A stretch of DNA of 5,329 bases from an uncultured beta proteobacterium. GTDB taxonomy: Bacteria > Pseudomonadota > Gammaproteobacteria > Burkholderiales > Burkholderiaceae_C. Position numbers and translations under genes: made by a program. Shown one piece after another: positions 1 through 4,848 of this stretch. Under the pieces are notes generated by a model. The model did no database searches. It was not told the origin of the DNA and saw only the letters and a list, made by a program, of their open reading frames with translations. The stretch's first letter is position 1; every line of letters starts with the position of its first letter. The DNA is taken from assembly GCA_903927495.1 (NCBI GenBank), contig CAIYNH010000044.1, positions 1 to 5,329 of the forward strand, read 5' to 3'.

Positions 1-21
1 GAGGCAACAACAGCTCCCCCT

Positions 22-2019
22 TTAAAAATGTATCCCCCGCATCATCTGCTGCATGGCCACCGCTTCCGCAGACAAATGTTGCTTGGCAGGCTTGTCGCCC
101 AGCTTGGCTCCTTTGGCTGCCGTGGAATCCGGGAACATCCTGAAGCTGGTATTCATGGCAATCTGCGCGACGCGTGGCAGCACGGCGTGCAGGACTTGCC
201 CGGTGATGCCTAGCCGGGTGGCAATGCGCACCGGCTTGAAGATGCAGGCTTGAGCAATCATGTCGGCGGCTTCTTCGGGGCTGAGCGTGGGCACGTTGTT
301 GTACAGGCCGGTGGGCGCAATCATGGGGGTGCGCACCAGCGGCATATTGATGGTAGTAAATGAGATGCCCTGATCGGCAAACTCGCTTGAGGCACAGCGC
401 GTCCAGGCATCCAGTGCTGCCTTGGATGCCACGTAGGCACTAAAACGTGGCGCATTGGTTAGCACACCAATCGAGCTGATGTTGACCACATGGCCTTTGC
501 GTTTGGCCACCATGCCAGGTAATAGCCCCATGGTGACACGCAGGCAACCAAAATAGTTGAGTTGCATGGTGCGCTCATAGTCATGAAAACGATCGTAGCT
601 CGACTCAATTGCGCGGCGAATGGAGCGGCCCGCGTTGTTGATCAAGAAGTCCACGCCACCATGATTGGCATTGACCTGCTGGACAAAGGCTTCACAGTCA
701 GTGGCATCAGCAATATCCACTTTGTAAGGCACAAACGTATAGCCACGCCCTTTGGCCTCGTCGCATGAGGTATCGAGCTTGTCCTGATCGCGCCCGCAAA
801 TCAGGGTGATGGCACCGGCCTCGGCAAATTTATGCGCAGCGGCCAGCCCAATGCCTGACGAGCCCCCAGTGACCAGCACTACTTTGCCACCCACGGTGCC
901 CCGCAAGCTGCGGTCGATGTGCAGATCCGGGTCAAGATGACGCTCCCAGTAATCCCACAGATGCCAAGCGTATTCTTTCAGGTTGGGGCATTCAACGCCA
1001 CTGCCCTTGAGTGCGGCAAGGGTTTCACGGCAGTCAAAGCGCGTAGGGTAATTGACGAACGTCAGCATGTCCTCGGGCAGGCCCAGGTCTTTCATGATGG
1101 CATTGCGGACGCGGCGCACCGGTGCCAGAGCCATCAGGCCTTTGGTGATACTGCGTGGAATAAACCCAAGCAACGCCGCGTTGATAAACAGGTTCATCTT
1201 GGGCGCATGCGCGGCCTTGCTGAAAATGTCCAGCACATCACCGACGCGGTAGCCCTGCGGATCTACCAGGTGGTAACACTTACGCTCAATGTTTTGTTGG
1301 TGGCTGATGACGTTCAATGCGTCGACTACAAAGTCCACCGGCACAATGTTGATGCGTCCACCCTCCAGTCCCACTGAAGGCATCCAGGGCGGTAGCAACT
1401 GGCGCATACGCTGAATCAGCTTGAAGAAATAGTATGGCCCGTCAATTTTGTCCATTTCACCAGTGCTGCTGTCACCCACCACCATGGCCGGCCGGTACAC
1501 CGACCATGGCACTTTGCACTCAGCACGCACAATTTTTTCGCTCTCATGTTTGGTCATGAAATACGGGTGCTCGTAGTTCTCAGCTTCGTCGAACATGTCT
1601 TCGCGGAACACGCCTTCGTACAAACCTGCGGCTGCAATCGAGCTCACATGGTGGAAGTGCCCGGCATCCACGGCCTTGGCGAGTTCTACGGTGTTGCGCG
1701 TGCCGTCAACATTGACCTCGATCTGACTGGCTTCGTCAGCACCCAGATCGTAGATCGCGGCCAAATGATAAAAATGTTCAACCTGCCCCTTGAGCAACTT
1801 GATGTCGGCTGCCGACACGCCCAGTTTTTTGCTGGTCAGGTCGCCAAATACGGGCACCACCCGAGCAGTACTGGCACCCCAGTACTGCCGCAGACCAGCC
1901 ACTTTGTCTTCGCTGGCCTTGCGAATCAGAAAGTACACCACCGAGCCCTTGCGCTCCAGCAGTCTTTTTACCAATCGTTTACCGATGAAGCCAGTGGCAC
2001 CTGTGACGAAATAACGCAT
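22..2019 (-). CDS. Two-domain SDR, probable fatty acyl-CoA / fatty aldehyde reductase (alcohol-forming, Maqu_2220 type)
   Basis: Complete 665-residue protein with two fused Rossmann reductase domains. The N-terminal extended-SDR domain (about 1-365) has the nucleotide-binding GxxGxxG at G7-G10-G13, a Ser pair at 126-127 and the catalytic Y153-x3-K157. The C-terminal classical-SDR domain (about 375-620) has G385-x3-G389-x-G391, NNAG at 461-464, and the tetrad N488, S516, Y529, K533. Both active sites look intact. Length, domain order and long stretches (for example around 138-200, 484-570 and the MRGIHF end) match my memory of the Marinobacter aquaeolei reductase Maqu_2220 (661 aa), which makes fatty alcohols from acyl-CoA or aldehydes with NADPH. 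A hydrophobic stretch near 276-300 may contact membrane or lipid. The start fits the family and has a GGAG-type RBS. The gene is transcribed away from the phasin operon, and its 3' flank and terminator lie outside the window. Substrate is inferred; without a visible wax synthase, aldehyde detoxification is also possible. Confidence 0.9.
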   Translation of the reverse strand: MRYFVTGATGFIGKRLVKRLLERKGSVVYFLIRKASEDKVAGLRQYWGASTARVVPVFGDLTSKKLGVSAADIKLLKGQVEHFYHLAAIYDLGADEASQIEVNVDGTRNTVELAKAVDAGHFHHVSSIAAAGLYEGVFREDMFDEAENYEHPYFMTKHESEKIVRAECKVPWSVYRPAMVVGDSSTGEMDKIDGPYYFFKLIQRMRQLLPPWMPSVGLEGGRINIVPVDFVVDALNVISHQQNIERKCYHLVDPQGYRVGDVLDIFSKAAHAPKMNLFINAALLGFIPRSITKGLMALAPVRRVRNAIMKDLGLPEDMLTFVNYPTRFDCRETLAALKGSGVECPNLKEYAWHLWDYWERHLDPDLHIDRSLRGTVGGKVVLVTGGSSGIGLAAAHKFAEAGAITLICGRDQDKLDTSCDEAKGRGYTFVPYKVDIADATDCEAFVQQVNANHGGVDFLINNAGRSIRRAIESSYDRFHDYERTMQLNYFGCLRVTMGLLPGMVAKRKGHVVNISSIGVLTNAPRFSAYVASKAALDAWTRCASSEFADQGISFTTINMPLVRTPMIAPTGLYNNVPTLSPEEAADMIAQACIFKPVRIATRLGITGQVLHAVLPRVAQIAMNTSFRMFPDSTAAKGAKLGDKPAKQHLSAEAVAMQQMMRGIHF
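1865..1888 (-). repeat. Perfect 10-bp stem with 4-nt loop inside the reductase gene
   Basis: GCAGTACTGG (1865-1874), loop CACC, CCAGTACTGC (1879-1888) form a perfect inverted repeat. Each arm contains the 8-bp palindrome CAGTACTG. It covers codons 44-52 of the reductase, a variable segment between the first Rossmann strands, and would form a strong hairpin early in the mRNA. It is not a terminator, since no T-run follows. Confidence 0.6.
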
Positions 2020-2025
2020 GTATGA

Positions 2026-2031
2026 CTCTCC
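2026..2031 (-). promoter_or_regulatory. Ribosome binding site of the acyl-CoA reductase gene
   Basis: Read on the minus strand this is GGAGAG, ending 6 nt before the ATG at 2019. It supports that ATG as the start, in agreement with the family N-terminus MxYFVTGxTGFIG. Confidence 0.7.
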
Positions 2032-2058
2032 AAAATAAGTGGCATATTTTTGCCCGAA

Positions 2059-2095
2059 TTCGCTGCAACGGGTTTCATCGTAAACCCGCAGCGAA
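2059..2095. repeat. Bulged inverted repeat between divergent genes
   Basis: The left arm is TTCGCTG (2059-2065), a 3-nt bulge CAA, then CGGGTTT (2069-2075). The loop is CATCGT (2076-2081). The right arm is AAACCCG directly followed by CAGCGAA (2082-2095). All 14 pairs are Watson-Crick. No T-run follows on either strand and it sits at the 5' sides of both genes, so it does not look like a terminator. It may be an operator, or an RNA stem in the 5' leader of the reductase transcript. Confidence 0.6.
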
Positions 2096-2155
2096 AGAAG
2101 GTACGCACACAGACTTGCAGTTAGGAGTCAACCCCTACAAAACCAGGCGCAGTCC

Positions 2156-2185
2156 TTGTAAAGTCAGCCGTATGCAGTGCATAAA
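2156..2185 (+). promoter_or_regulatory. Possible sigma-70 promoter of the phasin operon
   Basis: TTGTAA (2156-2161, 4 of 6 to TTGACA) and CATAAA (2180-2185, 4 of 6 to TATAAT) are separated by 18 bp. Transcription would start near 2192, leaving a leader of about 38 nt before the phasin ATG. Both boxes are imperfect, so this is only a candidate. The palindrome at 2171-2183 covers the spacer and part of the -10, a usual position for a repressor site. Confidence 0.35.
2171..2183. promoter_or_regulatory. 13-bp palindrome, candidate operator (PhaR-like TGC-N3-GCA)
   Basis: TATGCAGTGCATA is a perfect odd palindrome centred on G2177. Its core is TGC-AGT-GCA. PhaR repressors of PHA genes are reported to bind TGC/GCA palindromes (CTGC-N3-GCAG in Paracoccus denitrificans), and phasin genes are their classic targets; here the flanking bases are A/T instead of C/G. 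It overlaps the candidate phasin promoter. The alternative is the TetR protein encoded two genes downstream. Binding is inferred. Confidence 0.45.
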
Positions 2186-2218
2186 ACATTGCAAACAATT
2201 TACTTTCACCCACTTATC

Positions 2219-2223
2219 AGGAG
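2219..2223 (+). promoter_or_regulatory. Ribosome binding site of the phasin gene
   Basis: AGGAG followed by a 6-nt spacer to the ATG at 2230. It is a strong site, fitting an abundant granule-coating protein, and it fixes the start. Confidence 0.75.
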
Positions 2224-2229
2224 TTTCAC

Positions 2230-2883
2230 ATGGTCACCAAACTGAAAAAAGTCAGCCCCGCAGAAAATGTAACAGTCAAACCTGCTGCCAAGACGGCTAG
2301 CAAGGCATCGGCTAAATCGGCTAAATCAGCCGCCAGTGCAGCAGCGCCAAAAGCTTCCATTTTGTCGGGTTCGGTGAAGGATTCAGCCCAGCAAATCTGG
2401 CAAGCTGGCTTGGGGGCATTCACCAAGGCCCAGGTTGAAGGCAGCAAGGCCTTTGAGGCGCTGGTTAAGGAAGGCGTGAGCTTTCAGCGCAAGACCCAGT
2501 CTGCAGCCGAAGAGAAAATTTCTGAAGCCACCCAAAAAATGACCAGCATGGCGACCGATATTTCTTCCAAAGCCTCGGGCCAATGGGACAAGCTGGAAAG
2601 CATTTTTGAAGATCGCGTGGCCAAAGCTCTGAACAAGCTGGGCGTGCCCAGCGCTAAAGACATTGATGCCTTGATCGCCCGCATTGATGCTCTGAATGCC
2701 AGCGTGCAAAAACTCACGCCGGCAAAGCCGATCGCCAAGGCAGCCGCAAAACCTGTGATACAAGTGGCTCCAGAGTCTGCCCCAGTAGCACCAGTAGCTG
2801 CAAAAAAGGTAGCGCGCAGGGCTCCTTCTGCGAAAAAGGTAGCGCCCGCTGAAGTATCGGCTGATCAGGTAAACCCTGTATAA
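2230..2883 (+). CDS. Phasin, PhaI/PhaF-type polyhydroxyalkanoate granule-associated protein
   Basis: The 217-residue protein has three parts. The N-terminal tail (about 1-45) is rich in Ala, Lys and Ser. The core (about 46-162) fits the poly(hydroxyalkanoate) granule-associated family: the segment with DSAQQIWQAGLGAF at 51-64, the FEALVKEG helix at 75-82, and WDKLESIFEDRVAKALNKLGVP at 119-140 followed by a heptad-like segment suited to coiled-coil oligomerisation. The C-terminal tail (about 163-217) is Ala/Pro/Lys-rich with two AKKVA blocks and an RR pair, like a short version of the histone-H1-like tail of PhaF, which binds DNA and helps distribute granules. No signal peptide; it should act on the surface of cytoplasmic granules. 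It is the first gene of the plus-strand cluster. The family call is firm; nucleoid binding by the short tails is inferred. Confidence 0.9.
   Translation: MVTKLKKVSPAENVTVKPAAKTASKASAKSAKSAASAAAPKASILSGSVKDSAQQIWQAGLGAFTKAQVEGSKAFEALVKEGVSFQRKTQSAAEEKISEATQKMTSMATDISSKASGQWDKLESIFEDRVAKALNKLGVPSAKDIDALIARIDALNASVQKLTPAKPIAKAAAKPVIQVAPESAPVAPVAAKKVARRAPSAKKVAPAEVSADQVNPV
2308..2325 (+). repeat. 9-nt tandem repeat in the phasin N-terminal tail
   Basis: Two perfect in-frame copies of TCGGCTAAA encode Ser-Ala-Lys twice, followed by a partial third copy. This suggests the basic tail grows or shrinks by replication slippage without breaking the frame. Confidence 0.7.
2799..2845 (+). repeat. 17-nt direct repeats in the phasin C-terminal tail
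   Basis: TGCAAAAAAGGTAGCGC (2799-2815) and TGCGAAAAAGGTAGCGC (2829-2845) match at 16 of 17 positions with an exact 30-nt period, each encoding an Ala-Lys-Lys-Val-Ala block. Just upstream, CCAGTAGC recurs at 2782 and 2791 with a 9-nt period (PVAPVA). The tail therefore looks built by short duplications. Confidence 0.65.
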
Positions 2884-2902
2884 GACAAGGCCCTATGCGT
2901 CC

Positions 2903-2911
2903 TACACTGTA
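2903..2911. promoter_or_regulatory. Short palindrome ahead of the patatin gene
   Basis: TACACTGTA is a 9-bp odd palindrome ending 5 nt before the patatin ATG. On the opposite strand it reads TACAGTGTA, which matches the core TGCAGTGCA of the phasin-promoter palindrome at 7 of 9 positions, with the two differences placed symmetrically (T-R-CAGTG-Y-A). It could be a second, weaker site for the same regulator, but a 9-bp palindrome can arise by chance. Confidence 0.25.
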
Positions 2912-2916
2912 CGGGC

Positions 2917-4167
2917 ATGACGCGTAAAAACCTCAACTCACCAAAAATCGCCCTGGCTTTGGCCGGTGGTGGTCCACTGGGAGCCATCTACGAAATTGGT
3001 GCTCTGTGCGCCTTGCAAGAGTCGCTCAAGGGCATTAACTTCAATCGACTGCAACATTACGTTGGAGTTTCGGCTGGCGGTTTTATTGCCGCCGGTCTGG
3101 CGAACGGCATCACACCTCGGCAACTGTTCTCCTTGTTCATTGAAGACCGTAAGCGCCAGAATGAGGCGTTTGACCCGGCTTTGTTGCTTCGACCGGCCTT
3201 TGCCGAATTTTTCTCGCGCAGCTTGTTGCTGCCTGGGTTGCTGATTGCAGGCACCTGGCAAGGCACGCTGGGGCGAAAGTCATTCATGCGTGCGCTGGAG
3301 TATCTGAGCCCAAGTTTGCCTACCGGGATTTTTTCCAACGCCCAGATTGATGTGGAACTGGCACGCTTGTTCTCAAAACCCGGACGCAGCAACGATTTTC
3401 GTCAACTCAAAAGCCGCTTGACCTTGGTGGCGACCCATCTTGACAGCAGCACTTCGGTCTCTTTTGGCCGACCAGGCTGGGATCACATACCCATCTCAAA
3501 GGCAGTGCAAGCCAGTGCGGCACTGCCTGGGCTGTTTCCGCCGGTGAAAATTGATGGCCAACACTACTGTGATGGCGCACTCATCAAAACCATGCACGCC
3601 TCGATCGCATTGGACGAGGGAATGGACTTGATGCTGTGCATTAACCCCTTGGTGCCTTTTGATGCCTCTGCACCGCTCACAGCAGCGGATGCGAGAACAC
3701 CTTGGACCGCTCCAGAGCCGATTCCCCACATCACTGACGGTGGCCTGCCAGCGGTGCTGAGTCAGACCTTTCGCTCCTTGATTCACTCGCGCATGGTGCT
3801 CGGCCTGAAAAGTTACGAGCAGACCTACCCCAACACCGACATTGTGCTGATTGAACCCAACCACCGCGACCCCGAGTTGTACCTGGCCAACACTTTCAGC
3901 TACAGCCAGCGCCGGCATCTGGCTGAACACGCCTACCAGCAAACCCGCCAACTGTTGCGCTCACGCCAAAGCGGTCTGAGCACAAAACTGGGCTACCACG
4001 GCATTGCGCTGAACCACGCGGTGCTTGATGACAACCATCGGCACCTGAGCCCACCCAAACGTGAGCCCACGCGAGTGGGTCAGGCGTTAACCAAACTGAA
4101 CAACATCATGGACAACTTGAGCCAAGTGGTCAAGTCTGCCCCGTTTGAAGGTCTTACAGCATGGTAA
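2917..4167 (+). CDS. Patatin-like phospholipase / acyl hydrolase
   Basis: This 416-residue protein is a patatin-fold lipid hydrolase with a Ser-Asp dyad. The oxyanion-hole loop is GGGPLG at 17-22, the nucleophile elbow is G50-V-S52-A-G54, and the catalytic Asp is D219 in DGA, preceded by the usual ASAALPGLFPPV segment at 199-210. Patatins cleave acyl esters of phospholipids or neutral lipids. The oxyanion loop has Leu21 where most relatives have Arg or Lys. A hydrophobic stretch near 98-112 could seat the enzyme on membrane or a lipid inclusion. No signal peptide is evident, so it is probably cytoplasmic. The ATG at 2917 is the only plausible start after the phasin stop 33 nt upstream. Its own Shine-Dalgarno is poor, suggesting translational coupling. 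The gene overlaps the TetR gene by 7 nt. The substrate is unknown; granule-associated lipid is a guess from context. Confidence 0.88.
   Translation: MTRKNLNSPKIALALAGGGPLGAIYEIGALCALQESLKGINFNRLQHYVGVSAGGFIAAGLANGITPRQLFSLFIEDRKRQNEAFDPALLLRPAFAEFFSRSLLLPGLLIAGTWQGTLGRKSFMRALEYLSPSLPTGIFSNAQIDVELARLFSKPGRSNDFRQLKSRLTLVATHLDSSTSVSFGRPGWDHIPISKAVQASAALPGLFPPVKIDGQHYCDGALIKTMHASIALDEGMDLMLCINPLVPFDASAPLTAADARTPWTAPEPIPHITDGGLPAVLSQTFRSLIHSRMVLGLKSYEQTYPNTDIVLIEPNHRDPELYLANTFSYSQRRHLAEHAYQQTRQLLRSRQSGLSTKLGYHGIALNHAVLDDNHRHLSPPKREPTRVGQALTKLNNIMDNLSQVVKSAPFEGLTAW
3500..3528 (+). repeat. 9-bp inverted repeat inside the patatin gene
   Basis: AGGCAGTGC (3500-3508) and GCACTGCCT (3520-3528) are perfect complements with an 11-nt loop. 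A second, mutually exclusive palindrome, CAGTGC-G-GCACTG (3513-3525), uses the same right arm. It lies in codons for the conserved segment before the catalytic Asp, so it may simply reflect coding constraint. No T-run follows. Confidence 0.4.
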
Positions 4168-4823
4168 AAAAGGCCCCCCGACGCACTGCCGAGCGGATTC
4201 TGGAGGTCACGCTGGCGCTATTCAACCGGTTTGGCGAACCCAATGTGTCAACCACACTGATCTCGGCCGAACTCAACATCAGTCCGGGTAACCTTTATTA
4301 CCACTACCCAGCCAAAGACGAACTCATCAATGCACTGTTTGACCGCTTTGAGCGGGCCCTGAACGAGTTGCTGGGGGCCAGTGATGATGTGCGTGATGTC
4401 GAGGATGCCTGGTTTTTCATGCACACTCTTTTCGAGTTGATCTGGCAATACCGGTTTTTGTACCGTGACTTGAATGATCTGCTCAGCAAAAACCGTCTTC
4501 TGGAAACCCACTTTCAATCCATTCTGAAAAACAAGACCCGTGCGGTGAAGGCTCTGCTGGACGGCATGCGCCGCAGTGGCGCGCTGCAGATTGACTCACG
4601 TGAAATCGAAGCTACGGCTACCAGCATGGTGGTGGTACTCACCTACTGGCTCAGTTTTGAATACGTGCGCGACCCTCGCAACGCGCTGGAAGATCAGAAC
4701 GCCCAAGCTGCGCTACTCAGGGGCGCGCAGCATGCACTCAACCTTCTGGCACCCTACCTGGAAACCAGTCAACGCGCCCATTTAATCAAATTGGCAGATG
4801 CCTACAATAGGGGAACCAAATAG
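4161..4823 (+). CDS. TetR/AcrR-family transcriptional regulator
   Basis: The 220-residue protein has the TetR plan. The N-terminal DNA-binding domain (about 8-55) ends in the helix-turn-helix with the hallmark SPGNLYYHYPAKDEL at 41-55. The helical ligand-binding and dimer domain (about 60-215) resembles the C-terminal domain of the 'bacterial transcriptional repressor' TetR subgroup, with the WFFMHTLFELIWQYRFLYRDL segment at 84-104. The start overlaps the last 7 nt of the patatin gene, with GAAGG (4147-4151) 9 nt upstream, so the two are translationally linked. A regulator inside the operon suggests autoregulation through a site near the phasin promoter (2171-2183) or before the patatin gene. 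The ligand is unknown; an acyl-CoA or fatty acid would fit the neighbours but is inferred. Confidence 0.88.
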   Translation: MVKKAPRRTAERILEVTLALFNRFGEPNVSTTLISAELNISPGNLYYHYPAKDELINALFDRFERALNELLGASDDVRDVEDAWFFMHTLFELIWQYRFLYRDLNDLLSKNRLLETHFQSILKNKTRAVKALLDGMRRSGALQIDSREIEATATSMVVVLTYWLSFEYVRDPRNALEDQNAQAALLRGAQHALNLLAPYLETSQRAHLIKLADAYNRGTK

Positions 4824-4836
4824 AACGAGAAGTCTG

Positions 4837-4842
4837 AAGGAG
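4837..4842 (+). promoter_or_regulatory. Ribosome binding site of the partial TPR-like gene
   Basis: AAGGAG with a 6-nt spacer to the ATG at 4849. It is near consensus and decides the start of a gene whose stop codon lies beyond the window. Confidence 0.7.
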
Positions 4843-4848
4843 ACAACC

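Larger units (their letters stand above)
2020..2229. other. Divergent intergenic region between the reductase gene and the phasin operon
   Basis: This 210-bp non-coding stretch separates two divergent genes and must hold both promoters. From left to right it contains the reductase RBS (2026-2031), a short GGCA/TGCC inverted pair (2041-2054), a bulged inverted repeat (2059-2095), a stray AGGAG at 2123-2127 with no start codon after it, a possible sigma-70 promoter for the phasin overlapped by a 13-bp palindrome, and the phasin RBS. I found no convincing minus-strand promoter: a TTGACT hexamer (reverse complement of 2126-2131) has no good -10 partner. No small gene is supported here. Confidence 0.75.

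Noticed and set aside
919..1377. 152-codon plus-strand open frame antisense to the reductase gene
   Set aside because: It lies wholly opposite a well-conserved coding region, has no recognisable domain and is explained as a shadow frame in GC-rich DNA.
1546..2025. 159-codon plus-strand open frame opposite the 5' part of the reductase gene
   Set aside because: It mirrors the Rossmann domain coding sequence and shows no domain or good ribosome binding site.
2040..2055. Sigma-54-like site: TGGCA...TTGCC on the plus strand, and GG-N10-GC on the minus strand (about 2043-2057)
   Set aside because: On the plus strand the spacing is GG-N9-GC, one base short of the required N10. On the minus strand the spacing fits but the -24 box (CGGGCA) does not resemble TGGCAC.
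2059..2095. Rho-independent terminator
   Set aside because: No T-run follows the stem on either strand, and it sits upstream of two divergent genes where no transcript is expected to end.
2022..2300. 92-codon plus-strand frame across the intergenic region into the phasin gene
   Set aside because: It overlaps the phasin start out of frame, has Cys/His-rich unstructured content and no ribosome binding site; the phasin frame has clear family similarity.
2383..2763. 126-codon minus-strand frame within the phasin gene
   Set aside because: It is antisense to the conserved phasin core and has no independent support.
3496..3951. 151-codon minus-strand frame within the patatin gene
   Set aside because: It is a shadow of the patatin coding frame, with no recognisable domain.
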